Part shown: piece by piece, positions 7,368 to 15,819 of the stretch
Position numbering within the stretch: position 1 is the first letter of the stretch
Layout: each line of letters begins with the position of its first letter
Position numbers and translations under genes: made by a program
Notes under the pieces: model-generated
Seen by the model: the letters and a program-made list of their open reading frames with translations, nothing else
Told to the model about the DNA's origin: nothing
Database searches by the model: none
DNA from: Oscillospiraceae bacterium
GTDB lineage: Bacteria; Bacillota; Clostridia; Oscillospirales; Oscillospiraceae
Direction of reading: 5' to 3'
Assembly: GCA_017456645.1 (NCBI GenBank)
Contig: JAFTIZ010000031.1
Span: forward strand, 1 to 33,909
DNA: 33,909 bases

Positions 7368-8468
7368 TTATACAATGGCCAGCAGAAGCAAGATTCCCAG
7401 TGCGGCAGCAGCCGCTGCCACAGTTGCGCCAACACCCAATGCCAGTTTCTTCGCAAGCGTTCGTCCTCCTTGCTTCGAGGGAACAATCGGTTCCTCACAA
7501 GCCGGAGGGGGCGTTTTCAATGGCGGTGCATCTCCCCTGCCGCGGCACAGCCGATATTCCTCCAGCTCCGCAGCATTACCGAACACAAAATGACCATTGC
7601 CGATATCCTCTAAATAAGGCTTGTCCACAGAATAATCGTGGATAGCCGGATCATAGCGCAGCAGCTTTTTGTTCTTCTCCAGCAGAGGGTCAGGAATGGG
7701 AATGGCGGAGATCAGGGATCGGGTATAGGGGTGCATGGGGTGGGCGAACAGTTCCTCCGCCTCTGCGATCTCCACGATCTCCCCCTTGTAAATCACACCA
7801 ATGCGATCCGAAATAAAACGCACCACCGACAAATCATGGGCAATGAACAGGTACGTCACCCCTTGCTGGCGCTGAAATTGCTTCATCAAATTCAGCACCT
7901 GCGCCCGAATGGATACATCCAGTGCCGAAATAGGCTCATCGGCAATGACCAGCTCCGGCTCCATGACCATGGCTCTGGCAAGCCCGATTCGCTGCCGCTG
8001 ACCGCCGGAAAACTCATGGGGATACCGGCTCAGATGCTCCGGCAGCAAGCCCACCTGACCAATGATGCGCTCTACCTTACGGCGGCGGTCTTCCTCATTT
8101 TCATACAAATGAAAATTATACAGCCCCTCCGATACGATATACTCCACCGTAGCACGTTCGTTCAAGGATGCGCCGGGATCCTGAAACACCATCTGAATAT
8201 GGCGCACCACCTGCCGCTCCTGCTCCCGGCTGAGCTTGCCGGAAATTCGCTGACCACGAAACAGTATCTCGCCGGCGGAGCAGGAATTGACCCGAATGAT
8301 CGCCCGACCGATGGTGGTTTTTCCGGAGCCGGATTCCCCTACCAGTGAAAACGTTTCCCCCCGAAAAATATCAAAGCTTACGTTTTTTACAACCTTCGGC
8401 TTACCTTTTCCGTAGGAAATATCCACATTTTTCAGACTGAGCAGCACTTCCCTATCCTCATGTGCCAA
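7368..8468 (-). CDS. Oligopeptide ABC transporter ATPase (OppF/DppF type) with C-terminal TM tail
   Basis: This 366-residue ATPase energises the importer encoded upstream. It shows Walker [10 protein letters not shown], signature [10 protein letters not shown], Walker [13 protein letters not shown], the switch His in IAHDLSVV and the C-terminal oligopeptide-transporter segment with [12 protein letters not shown]. Oddly, after a normal length it has a proline-rich linker (about 320-335) and a hydrophobic helix [17 protein letters not shown] continuing to LLLLAIV at the very end, so the subunit may be membrane-anchored. TTG at 8468 is chosen because AGGAGG (8477-8482) is then 8 nt away; GTG 8477 overlaps that ribosome site. 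The start overlaps the preceding ATPase gene by 11 nt. It is the last gene of the operon. Confidence 0.9.
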   Translation of the reverse strand: MAHEDREVLLSLKNVDISYGKGKPKVVKNVSFDIFRGETFSLVGESGSGKTTIGRAIIRVNSCSAGEILFRGQRISGKLSREQERQVVRHIQMVFQDPGASLNERATVEYIVSEGLYNFHLYENEEDRRRKVERIIGQVGLLPEHLSRYPHEFSGGQRQRIGLARAMVMEPELVIADEPISALDVSIRAQVLNLMKQFQRQQGVTYLFIAHDLSVVRFISDRIGVIYKGEIVEIAEAEELFAHPMHPYTRSLISAIPIPDPLLEKNKKLLRYDPAIHDYSVDKPYLEDIGNGHFVFGNAAELEEYRLCRGRGDAPPLKTPPPACEEPIVPSKQGGRTLAKKLALGVGATVAAAAAALGILLLLAIV

Positions 8469-9468
8469 AGACCTCACCTCCTGCCGACGCCTTCAATTTT
8501 TCATGCAGCTGGCGAATTGCCTCCGGCGGCTGCACCTTGGGGGCTCTGGGATCCAGAAGCCAAGTCTTTGCAAAATGGGTGGGCGAAACCGAAAACAACG
8601 GCGGCTCCAGCAGCGTATCGATCTTCAGTGCGTAGGGATTTCGCGGCGCAAAAGCATCGCCCTGAATGGGGCTGTACAGCGACGGCGGCGTACCCGTAAT
8701 GGCATACAGCTCCCCATCGGCGGCAGCAAGCTGGGGCAGGCTGGACAGCAAAGCCCATGTGTAGGGATGTCGGGGATCGTAAAACAGCTCCTCGGTTGTG
8801 GCCAGCTCCACGATCTGCCCCGCGTACAGCACCGCCACTCGATCGGCAATATTGGCCACCACACCCAGATCATGAGTGATGAAAATGATCGTATAGCCGA
8901 ATTCCTTCTGCAGATCCTTGATCAGCCGCAGGATCTGCGCCTGAATGGTCACATCCAGCGCCGTAGTAGGCTCATCGCAGATCAGCACCCTTGGCTGACA
9001 GCTTAGGGCGATGGCGATGACGATGCGCTGGCGCATGCCGCCGGAATAGCGGAAGGGGTAATCGTCAAAGCGTCGAGCCGCATCGGAAATGCCCACCTTT
9101 TCCATGATCTGAAGGGCGCGCCGCCGTGCTTCAGCGGCAGAGCAGCCCTGATGGGCACGAATCACGGCGGTGATCTGCGCGCCGATGGTCAAAACAGGGT
9201 TAAGGGAGGTCATGGGATCCTGAAATACCGTGGCGATCTTGCCGCCGCGGATGCGGTTCCATGCCCGCGCCCCCTTCAGCTTCGCCAGATCCTGCCCCTC
9301 AAATTCAATGGAGCCGGCGCTGATCGAGCCGTTGGCCTCCAGCATTCCGGAAAAGGCTTTCGTCAGCACCGATTTCCCGGAGCCGGACTCCCCAACGATC
9401 GCCACTGACTCCTTTTCATAAAAATCCATGGATATTCCACGGATAGCGGTGAGCTTTCGCCCCCGCAC
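8458..9468 (-). CDS. Oligopeptide ABC transporter ATPase (OppD/DppD type)
   Basis: This second ATPase of the peptide importer has Walker A GESGSGKS, signature [10 protein letters not shown], Walker [13 protein letters not shown], the switch His in ITHDLGVV and the C-terminal [14 protein letters not shown] segment typical of the family. The coordinates use GTG 9468, the first canonical start, giving 336 residues, but this start has no ribosome site and drops the first strand of the nucleotide-binding domain. In-frame upstream codons read [13 protein letters not shown], which is typical family sequence, so translation probably begins at about 9519 (CTG) behind AAGGGGG. The gene follows the second permease closely and overlaps the next ATPase gene. 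Confidence 0.9.
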   Translation of the reverse strand: MRGRKLTAIRGISMDFYEKESVAIVGESGSGKSVLTKAFSGMLEANGSISAGSIEFEGQDLAKLKGARAWNRIRGGKIATVFQDPMTSLNPVLTIGAQITAVIRAHQGCSAAEARRRALQIMEKVGISDAARRFDDYPFRYSGGMRQRIVIAIALSCQPRVLICDEPTTALDVTIQAQILRLIKDLQKEFGYTIIFITHDLGVVANIADRVAVLYAGQIVELATTEELFYDPRHPYTWALLSSLPQLAAADGELYAITGTPPSLYSPIQGDAFAPRNPYALKIDTLLEPPLFSVSPTHFAKTWLLDPRAPKVQPPEAIRQLHEKLKASAGGEVFGT

Positions 9469-9501
9469 CCGAAATTCAACGGATAAGTCCCTGACGGACA
9501 G

Positions 9502-9535
9502 AATTTTTCTTTGCTCCAGTATAGTCGCCCCCTTA
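9502..9535 (-). promoter_or_regulatory. Ribosome site and probable non-canonical start of the OppD-type gene
   Basis: On the minus strand, AAGGGGG (9534-9528) overlaps the permease stop codon. In frame with the ATPase, an ATA (9522) and a CTG (9519) follow at 5 and 8 nt, and no ATG, GTG or TTG occurs before 9468. CTG 9519 is the best-placed candidate. Confidence 0.5.
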
Positions 9536-10519
9536 CAAATGGGTTCTCGGATCCGATGCGTCGCCTAAGTTCTGCCCCACCACATACAGCACCACCGTGA
9601 TGATGGAGGCCACCGCCACCGGACTCCAGAACTCCAGCTCCCAGCCCGGTGTGAGCATGGCATTCTGGGAGGTTTCAATGAGCTTGCCCAGAGATTGATC
9701 CTCCAGGCCCATGCCGATGAAGCTGAGAAACACCTCATAGGAGATATAAGAAGGAATCTCCGCGGCGGCCAGGGTCACGATCACCGAGGTCATAAAAGGC
9801 AAAATATTCTTCACCGCAATCCGCCACAGCGGCGTACCTAAGCATCGAGAGGCCAGATTGTACTCCCGATTGCGGATGACCAGCACCTGCGTGCGGATAA
9901 AATAAGCGATGCCGATCCAGCCCGTGACGGTCAAGGCAAACACCATGGACCAGAAGGAAGCTGACAAGATCAGCACGATCACGGAGATCAGCAAAATGTA
10001 GGGCACGTTGGCCACCACATTATAGACCTCCGTCATAAACCGGTCGATCTTTTCGGAAAAGCCCCAGACTGTGCCCACCGCCACGCCGATAGTCAGATTG
10101 ATCAGCGCGCAGACCAGCGCCAGCGAAAGAGAGATCCCAGCGCCGTACCACACCGCGTCAAAGGTGGATTGGCCGGAGGCTCCCGTGCCCAGTATCCACT
10201 TCAGCCCCGGCCCGAATTTGGCGATGGCCTGATCCGGCCGCAGGTGCTTGGCACCGGGATCCAGCAGGTTGACATAGGGATCCACGGTGCTGTCATAGCC
10301 GATAACGGCAGGATACACATAGGTGAACACCAAAATGGCAGCCAAAAGCAGCAGCAGAACAAGGTTCAGCTTCTTCCGGAAAAACACCCGAAATACGCTG
10401 CCCCAATAGGAATAGACCGGCGCGTCAATATGCTCCGACATGGTCTGATCCACCGAGACCGGAGCGAACAGCTCCGCCTCGGTCAGGCCGAACCGGCGCA
10501 GATCGATCAATTCTTCCAT
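9533..10519 (-). CDS. Oligopeptide ABC transporter permease (OppC/DppC type)
   Basis: This 328-residue permease has the usual layout: a cytoplasmic N-terminal region of about 50 residues, TM1 (LVLLLLLAAILVFTYVYPAV), an external loop with the GTGASGQSTFDAVWYG motif typical of OppC/DppC, then five further helices and the EAA coupling loop EYNLASRCLGTPLWRIAVKN that contacts the ATPases. It forms the translocation pore with the permease encoded just upstream. The gene starts 4 nt after that gene's stop, with a GGGAGG-type ribosome site. Its loop sizes look normal, unlike its partner. Confidence 0.92.
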   Translation of the reverse strand: MEELIDLRRFGLTEAELFAPVSVDQTMSEHIDAPVYSYWGSVFRVFFRKKLNLVLLLLLAAILVFTYVYPAVIGYDSTVDPYVNLLDPGAKHLRPDQAIAKFGPGLKWILGTGASGQSTFDAVWYGAGISLSLALVCALINLTIGVAVGTVWGFSEKIDRFMTEVYNVVANVPYILLISVIVLILSASFWSMVFALTVTGWIGIAYFIRTQVLVIRNREYNLASRCLGTPLWRIAVKNILPFMTSVIVTLAAAEIPSYISYEVFLSFIGMGLEDQSLGKLIETSQNAMLTPGWELEFWSPVAVASIITVVLYVVGQNLGDASDPRTHL

Positions 10520-10523
10520 TGCC

Positions 10524-12089
10524 TTACCTCCCTTTTCGCCCGAAGCTGATTCTGGGATCCACCGCGCTGATCAGCACATCCCCCAGTATCACCGAGGTCA
10601 CGGAGATCACGGCATAAAACAACGTCACGCCGACGATGACACCGTTATCGTAGGAATTGATGGCTCCGGTCAGCAGGTTGCCCGCACCGGGCACCACATA
10701 CACCCGCTCCGTCAAAATTGCGCCCACCAGCGCCCCCAGCACAGCGGCAGGAATGCCGTGAACCATAGGGATGGCGGCATTTTTCAGCACGTGGGCCCGA
10801 AAAATAAGCCCCTCCCGCAGGCCGCAGCCACGGGCAAAACGAACATACTCCGCGTGCATCTGGTCGATCATATACCGCCGCAGCCACTTCATCAAATTGG
10901 CCGCCGAGGGCAGCGCCAGAGAGATCACCGGCAGCACATACATGATCCGGGTGGGATTTTCCATATCGAAGGACGTAGGCAGCCCCGCCCAACCGCCAAG
11001 GGCTTTGAACAGGAAAATATACGCCAGCGACGGCACCGCCATAATAAACACGATATACACCGTGCCCAGCCGATCCGCAAGCCGATCCTTCCGCCGTGCC
11101 ATAAATATACCCATGGGCACCGCCAGAGCATAGGCCAGCGCAACGGACAGAATGCCGATGACAAAGGAATACCCCAGCTTGGAAAAGCCGGTCTTTCGGG
11201 TGGTGACACCGGTATAGTCATCCACAAAATTGCGCTTGATCACCGCATCGCCTCCGGCGTAGGAGCCCGCCACATGGACAGCCGAATGAAGATCATCGGC
11301 GCTGTACTCCCGATTGCCCGACGGGTAGGTGACCATGGACATCGCTCGCGACCCCTGCTTATCCGTCATGGTATCGAACACATCCACGCCCTGATTGACA
11401 CTGTAGGATCTGCCCAGAGAGATGGTGAGGAAATTTTGATGCAGGAAGGGAAACTGATCGTCAAAATACAGCAGATATTTATGGCGCGTGCCGTTACCCA
11501 TGATGGCAGGGGAAAATTTCTCACCGCCGTAGACCGGGTCGAACCAGGTAAACGTCAGCCCCCGCTCCCCCACATCCTCCTTGACAGCATGGATATTGTC
11601 CACACGGAGAATGCCGGTCAGATAATCCCTCAGCCGCAGGATCAGCGGAACATCCCGGTAGGCATAAAGCCGTGGCTCACCGCCGTCCAGATAGTTGGCG
11701 GTGTTGCCCTTCTTCTTGCCGGTCAGTCGCACCACGGTATAGCCCTCCGCTTCATACTGCGCGGTAAACCGGCGGATATAGTCCGCCGCAACGGTGCTGT
11801 CCTGAGCCGGCTTATCCCCCAGCTTCACCGCCTGATCATAGACGGATTGCGCAAGACCCAGCTGCACCAAATAATCACCATAGGGCACGAAATCCACATA
11901 TCCGTAGTATTCCCACTGCTGCATCTTGTAAACTTCCTGTGCGTTGCTCTTCTGCTTGGTAAAGACCGGATCGTTGGCGAAGATCAGATTTCTGTCCAGA
12001 CAGGAATAGATCAGCACCATGACCACCGCCACCACAATGAGGACGGACAGGAGTCCCCGCAGGACTCTGCCCAACAAATAGCCTGCCAT
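10524..12089 (-). CDS. Oligopeptide ABC transporter permease (OppB/DppB type) with large external insert
   Basis: This 521-residue permease is far longer than the usual 305-340 residues. TM1 (LLSVLIVVAVVMVLIYS, about 13-29) is followed by roughly 270 extracytoplasmic residues, and only then by the standard OppB core from about residue 304 (LGYSFVIGILSVALAYALA onwards), with the EAA loop EYVRFARGCGLREGLIFRAH and the C-terminal VDPRISF motif. The insert has no cysteines and contains many aromatic residues. I recognise no domain in it; it may interact with the unusual binding protein. ATG 12089 is chosen over ATG 12095 because AAGGAG is then 7 nt upstream. The gene lies 30 nt after the binding-protein gene. 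Confidence 0.9.
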   Translation of the reverse strand: MAGYLLGRVLRGLLSVLIVVAVVMVLIYSCLDRNLIFANDPVFTKQKSNAQEVYKMQQWEYYGYVDFVPYGDYLVQLGLAQSVYDQAVKLGDKPAQDSTVAADYIRRFTAQYEAEGYTVVRLTGKKKGNTANYLDGGEPRLYAYRDVPLILRLRDYLTGILRVDNIHAVKEDVGERGLTFTWFDPVYGGEKFSPAIMGNGTRHKYLLYFDDQFPFLHQNFLTISLGRSYSVNQGVDVFDTMTDKQGSRAMSMVTYPSGNREYSADDLHSAVHVAGSYAGGDAVIKRNFVDDYTGVTTRKTGFSKLGYSFVIGILSVALAYALAVPMGIFMARRKDRLADRLGTVYIVFIMAVPSLAYIFLFKALGGWAGLPTSFDMENPTRIMYVLPVISLALPSAANLMKWLRRYMIDQMHAEYVRFARGCGLREGLIFRAHVLKNAAIPMVHGIPAAVLGALVGAILTERVYVVPGAGNLLTGAINSYDNGVIVGVTLFYAVISVTSVILGDVLISAVDPRISFGRKGR

Positions 12090-12119
12090 TGGCATTCTCC
12101 TTTCTGTCCGGAACGGGAT

Positions 12120-14294
12120 TTAGAACAGTCCCAGCATTTTCGTCAGGTAGCCGGCATATTGGGGCAGGAACGTGTCCAGATAGGTCTGAGGGTCGCCGTA
12201 ATCCGGCCCCCAGCCGGACAGATCGTACAGATCAAAATTCGCCTCGTAGCCATAGCCGATATAATAGCCGGAATAATACACGGTATTCATGTCGGCGCAG
12301 GCTACGGGGTTGATCTTCACCGCGCCCCCCAGCGCCTTTTCCACGGATTGCTTGTAGGCGTTGACTCGATTGGTATAGTGATCCGCACCGGAAAAATACG
12401 GAATATCCAGATAAATCGGCTCCTCAGGACTGATCCGCATCCCCTGCTGCTCCAATTCCCGGATAGCGATCTCCAGTTCCCTGACGGCAGCCTCCGGCGA
12501 ATTCCAGCCGTCAAAGCCATCAGAGGCGCCGTTGCCGCCCTGTGCGGTTTCGTCCCAGACCACCATATCCACCCCGTCGGCTTCCAGCTGATCCTGCATG
12601 ATCCGTCCGTAGGGCGTACCGGCCTCGTAGGTCACGGCGCTCTCGCCGATTTGAACCGTCACCGCCTCCGGCAGCATCACAAAATCACCGGGGGTAAAGC
12701 TGTTGCGCAGAGCGGTGGTTTTCAAATCCTCACCTTTGGATTGAGCATTGTAGGCGCTTCTGTCAGCCGCGTAAGAAATGGCACGGCGAAAATGGACATT
12801 GTACATGGCAACCAGCGCTCGTTGCTGCTGACGCGCCGTCTTGGGAGATGCCGCGCCGGTTTGATCGTTGAAATTTTTCGTAGCCTGCCGGTTCAGGTTG
12901 TAGAAAACCATGGAGGTCACCGCCTCGCTGAGCCCCACAAAGGCCAGCCGCTGGAACGTGCCGTCCGCCTTGGCCTTTTCGATAGAGGAAACATTGAGAT
13001 TCGCGCCGTCTACGGCACCGGACATGGTGTCCTGATAACCCTTCAGCGCATCTTTGCCGTCGGAATAGCTCCACGTAAAGGTCTTGATATTCACATTTTC
13101 CTTGTTCCAATAGGCTGGGTTTTCCTTGAAAACGATGGTATTTTCCGCTGTGCTGTTGGCAACCACGTAAGGCCCGCAGCTGGCGATTTTGTCCGGCCCC
13201 TTGCCATAGGCATAGCCCGGAGCGGTGGTGTCATATTCCGCGCCGAATTTGCCGCCCTGGGCGGTGTAATACTCCCGACTCATGGGGGCAAAGACGCTGT
13301 AGCCCAGCATGGTCATGAAGTAGGGCACATCCTTCGTCAGGGTGTACACCAGTGTGGTATCGTCCACCGCCTTGACGCCCACCTGCGAAAAGTCAGTCAG
13401 GCTGCCGCTGCTGTAGGCATAGGCATTGACGATAAGGCTTTCCTCCTCAGAATGCCCCGCCACCAGATATTCAAGACCTGCTTTCGCATCCAGCAGATGC
13501 TGCATCCCCGCCACAAAATCGTCCGCTTTCACGGCTGCCACCTGCCGTCCCTGAGAATCCACCCAGGTCGCGCCGCTGCGCAGGTAAAAGGTATAGCTGA
13601 CAGTGCCGTCATTATTTTCGGTCTTTTTGTTCCCCGTAGCAAGGGCGCTGCGCAGCTGTCCCTCGCAATCATACGCATACAAGCCGTCGTAGGTGTTGAC
13701 GATGGCATCGGCATCCGCAGATTTGGAGGTAGCCAGCACATCCCATGTCTGCGGATCCGAGGAATAGTGGATGGTATAGCTGTTTTTCAGCGTGTAGCCC
13801 TTCTCCTGCAGGTAATCGGCAGCCCAGCTTTTGTAGGTTCCGGTGCCCTTCAGGGCGTACCATTGGGCTTTCATCTCCTCCCGATGGGCGGCGGTAATGG
13901 GCGAGGTGGTGACCAGCGCGCCGTGGAAGCGCTGGTTGTCATTGCCCCACTGCACCGTAGGCACCGTATAGGGCGCCAGACGGGAAATGGCGTAGTTGCC
14001 GCCACTGGCGTTCAGGGGCAGAATCACTGCCGATGCCAGGAGCTTTGCCTCGGCGATGGCCATCAGCGCATAGCGCATGGCTACCTGATCCGCAGCCTTT
14101 GCCTTTTCATAGGCAGTATAAAACTCCCCCAGCGCCCCGTCATAAATCGCCTGACAGCGGTCATTATAATCTTCGTACTCAGCATAAGGGTCATGGACAT
14201 CCGCCGCGTCCCCATCGCCGTTGTTTTTACGGCTGCAGGCGCACAAATTGGCGCACATAGCCATGGCCAGAGCCAGCGCAATCACTCTTCTCAT
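12120..14294 (-). CDS. Peptide-binding lipoprotein (SBP family 5), apparently circularly permuted
   Basis: This 724-residue protein has a lipoprotein signal peptide (lipobox LCAC, lipidated Cys20) and belongs to the family-5 binding proteins that deliver peptides to ABC importers. Residues from about 172 onwards match the normal family start (YTIHYSSDPQTWDVLATSKS, then TVSYTFYLRSGATWVD and VKADDFVAGM), and the protein stops soon after the late motif LSGWGPDYGDPQTYLDTF. The segment that normally closes the fold, RYALMAIAEAKLLASAVILP followed by LNASGGNYAISR, is found instead at residues 73-105, so the order appears permuted. ATG 14294 is chosen over 14309 because GGAGGG is 7 nt upstream. It is the first gene of the operon, with a promoter at 14331-14360. 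Peptide specificity is unknown. Confidence 0.9.
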   Translation of the reverse strand: MRRVIALALAMAMCANLCACSRKNNGDGDAADVHDPYAEYEDYNDRCQAIYDGALGEFYTAYEKAKAADQVAMRYALMAIAEAKLLASAVILPLNASGGNYAISRLAPYTVPTVQWGNDNQRFHGALVTTSPITAAHREEMKAQWYALKGTGTYKSWAADYLQEKGYTLKNSYTIHYSSDPQTWDVLATSKSADADAIVNTYDGLYAYDCEGQLRSALATGNKKTENNDGTVSYTFYLRSGATWVDSQGRQVAAVKADDFVAGMQHLLDAKAGLEYLVAGHSEEESLIVNAYAYSSGSLTDFSQVGVKAVDDTTLVYTLTKDVPYFMTMLGYSVFAPMSREYYTAQGGKFGAEYDTTAPGYAYGKGPDKIASCGPYVVANSTAENTIVFKENPAYWNKENVNIKTFTWSYSDGKDALKGYQDTMSGAVDGANLNVSSIEKAKADGTFQRLAFVGLSEAVTSMVFYNLNRQATKNFNDQTGAASPKTARQQQRALVAMYNVHFRRAISYAADRSAYNAQSKGEDLKTTALRNSFTPGDFVMLPEAVTVQIGESAVTYEAGTPYGRIMQDQLEADGVDMVVWDETAQGGNGASDGFDGWNSPEAAVRELEIAIRELEQQGMRISPEEPIYLDIPYFSGADHYTNRVNAYKQSVEKALGGAVKINPVACADMNTVYYSGYYIGYGYEANFDLYDLSGWGPDYGDPQTYLDTFLPQYAGYLTKMLGLF

Positions 14295-14330
14295 TGGCAT
14301 TCCCTCCATTTCACAGTTTCATTTTGTTCA

Positions 14331-14360
14331 ATTATGCCGGCTTTATACACCCCTTGTCAC
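14331..14360 (-). promoter_or_regulatory. Promoter of the peptide-transport operon
   Basis: On the minus strand, GTGACA (14360-14355) and CATAAT (14336-14331) are 18 bp apart, 37 bp before the binding-protein ATG. Its -35 overlaps the -35 of the divergent promoter. Confidence 0.55.
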
Positions 14361-14382
14361 CAGGCGAATGCTGTGGTAAAAT
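14354..14382 (+). promoter_or_regulatory. Promoter of the C_GCAxxG_C_C gene
   Basis: TTGTCA (14354-14359) and TAAAAT (14377-14382) are separated by 17 bp, 32 bp before ATG 14414. The -35 shares bases 14355-14359 with the opposing promoter. Confidence 0.65.
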
Positions 14383-14413
14383 GAATCATCACTATTTTTT
14401 CGGAGGAATGAAT

Positions 14414-14866
14414 ATGGATCGTGGAACACAAGCTGCTGAGCTTTTTTTGAACGGATATAACTGCGCGCAGGCCATCGCCGTGGCATTTTCCGACATAACG
14501 GGGCTGGAATCCGATTTTTCCGCCCGTATGGCCTCGTCCTTCGGCGGCGGCATGGGTCGGATGCGGGAGGTTTGCGGCGCGGTCAGCGGCATGCTGATGG
14601 TAGCCGGTCTGCTGTACGGCTACGATACTCCCGGCAACGATCAGCAGAAAAAGGCACACTATGCTCTGGTGCAGGAGTTGGCCGGTAAATTCCGGGATCA
14701 GGTCGGCAGCATCGTCTGTCGGGAGATCCTGAAAAATCCCCCCTCGGATCCCGCCCCCTCTCCCAGAACCGCGGAATACTACGCCAGCCGCCCCTGCGCG
14801 CGGATGGTCTACACCGCCGCCGGCATTCTGGAGCAATACATCGCCGAGCATCCTGTAAAGAGCTAA
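14414..14866 (+). CDS. C_GCAxxG_C_C family redox protein
   Basis: This 150-residue protein carries the defining pattern of the C_GCAxxG_C_C family: GYNCAQAIAVAF (first Cys), SSFGGGMGRMREVCGAVSG (second Cys in the CGAVSG segment) and later single cysteines in SIVCREIL and RPCARMVY. These proteins are thought to bind metal or act in redox chemistry in anaerobes; the reaction is not established. It is soluble, with no signal peptide or TM segment. ATG 14414 is preferred to ATG 14408 because CGGAGG (14401-14406) is then 7 nt upstream. It is followed after 4 nt by a radical SAM gene, suggesting one transcript. Confidence 0.88.
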   Translation: MDRGTQAAELFLNGYNCAQAIAVAFSDITGLESDFSARMASSFGGGMGRMREVCGAVSGMLMVAGLLYGYDTPGNDQQKKAHYALVQELAGKFRDQVGSIVCREILKNPPSDPAPSPRTAEYYASRPCARMVYTAAGILEQYIAEHPVKS

Positions 14867-14870
14867 AATC

Positions 14871-15746
14871 ATGGCTTACCGCACACTCAACGAGCATTAT
14901 CGGGAGACTTTCGGCTGCAAGGTATACAAGCTCTCTCTGGATGCCGGGATGACCTGCCCCAATCGGGACGGCACGCTGGGCAATCGGGGCTGCATCTTCT
15001 GCTCTGCCTACGGCGGCGGAGAATTTGCCGAGGGCGGCAGCTCCATTGCCGATCAGCTGCAAAAGGCAAAGCAGCGGGTGCAGCGCAAAATCAAAGGCGG
15101 TAAATACATCGCCTATTTCCAAGCCTTCACCAACACCTATGCCCCCGTAGAGCGGCTGCGGGCTCTGTTCACCGCTGCCATGGAGCCGGAGGATATTGTA
15201 GGCCTTGCCATCGGAACCCGTCCGGATTGCCTTGGGGATGATGTAATTGCTTTGCTTGCAGAATTGAACGCCATCAAGCCCGTTTCCGTGGAGCTGGGAC
15301 TGCAGACCATCCACGAAGCCACCGTCCGCTACATCCGTCGAGGCTACCCCACCGCCGTCTATGATGACGCAGTGCGTCGGCTGAAACGCGCAGGGCTGGA
15401 GGTAGTGACCCACATTATGATCGGTCTGCCCGGCGAGGATGCCGCCATGGCAGCCCAAACCACCGCCCATGCTGTGGCCGCAGGCACCGACGGCGTGAAA
15501 TTCCACCTGCTCCATGTGCTGAAAAACACAGATTTGGAGCAAGACTATCTGGATGGGAAATTTCGCTGCCTAGAGCCGGAGGAGTATGTCGCGTGGCTGC
15601 AGGCCTGTCTGGATCAACTGCCGCCCCACATTGTCGTACATCGCATCACCGGAGACGGAGCAAAGCGGGATCTGGTGGCACCGCTGTGGTCGGCTGATAA
15701 AAAATTTGTCCTGAACTACCTGAATCGCCATCTCCGGCAAACCTGA
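14871..15746 (+). CDS. TIGR01212-family radical SAM protein (YhcC-like)
   Basis: This 291-residue protein starts with MAYRTLNEHYRETFGCKVYK and has TCPNRDGTLGNRGCIFC, with Cys29, Cys41 and Cys44 forming the spaced cysteine triad of the YhcC/TIGR01212 family that ligates the [4Fe-4S] cluster. Later family segments include YFQAFTNTYAP, IGTRPDCL, VELGLQTIHEATVRYIRRGY and HIMIGLPGED, parts of the radical SAM barrel. The biochemical role of the family is not well defined; a link to sulfur or tRNA modification chemistry has been suggested by its similarity to Elp3-like radical SAM proteins. It begins 4 nt after the C_GCAxxG_C_C gene, with a weak ribosome site (AAAGAG), so coupling is likely. Confidence 0.92.
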   Translation: MAYRTLNEHYRETFGCKVYKLSLDAGMTCPNRDGTLGNRGCIFCSAYGGGEFAEGGSSIADQLQKAKQRVQRKIKGGKYIAYFQAFTNTYAPVERLRALFTAAMEPEDIVGLAIGTRPDCLGDDVIALLAELNAIKPVSVELGLQTIHEATVRYIRRGYPTAVYDDAVRRLKRAGLEVVTHIMIGLPGEDAAMAAQTTAHAVAAGTDGVKFHLLHVLKNTDLEQDYLDGKFRCLEPEEYVAWLQACLDQLPPHIVVHRITGDGAKRDLVAPLWSADKKFVLNYLNRHLRQT

Positions 15747-15749
15747 TAC

Positions 15750-15778
15750 TGGACATTTTGGAAAAAGTTCGGTATAAT
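15750..15778 (+). promoter_or_regulatory. Promoter of the MFS/GDPD operon
   Basis: TGGACA (15750-15755) and TATAAT (15773-15778) are separated by 17 bp, only 3 nt after the previous stop codon, with a roughly 35-nt leader before ATG 15820. Confidence 0.75.
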
Positions 15779-15819
15779 GAAATGGTTACAAAACAGAAAC
15801 AAAAATGGAGGGCTCCCCT

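Noticed and set aside
10758-14384. A 1208-codon open frame on the plus strand opposite the peptide-transport genes
   Set aside because: It is the mirror of strongly supported minus-strand genes with GC-rich third positions; its product is rich in His, Arg and Gln with no domain, and it has no ribosome site or promoter.
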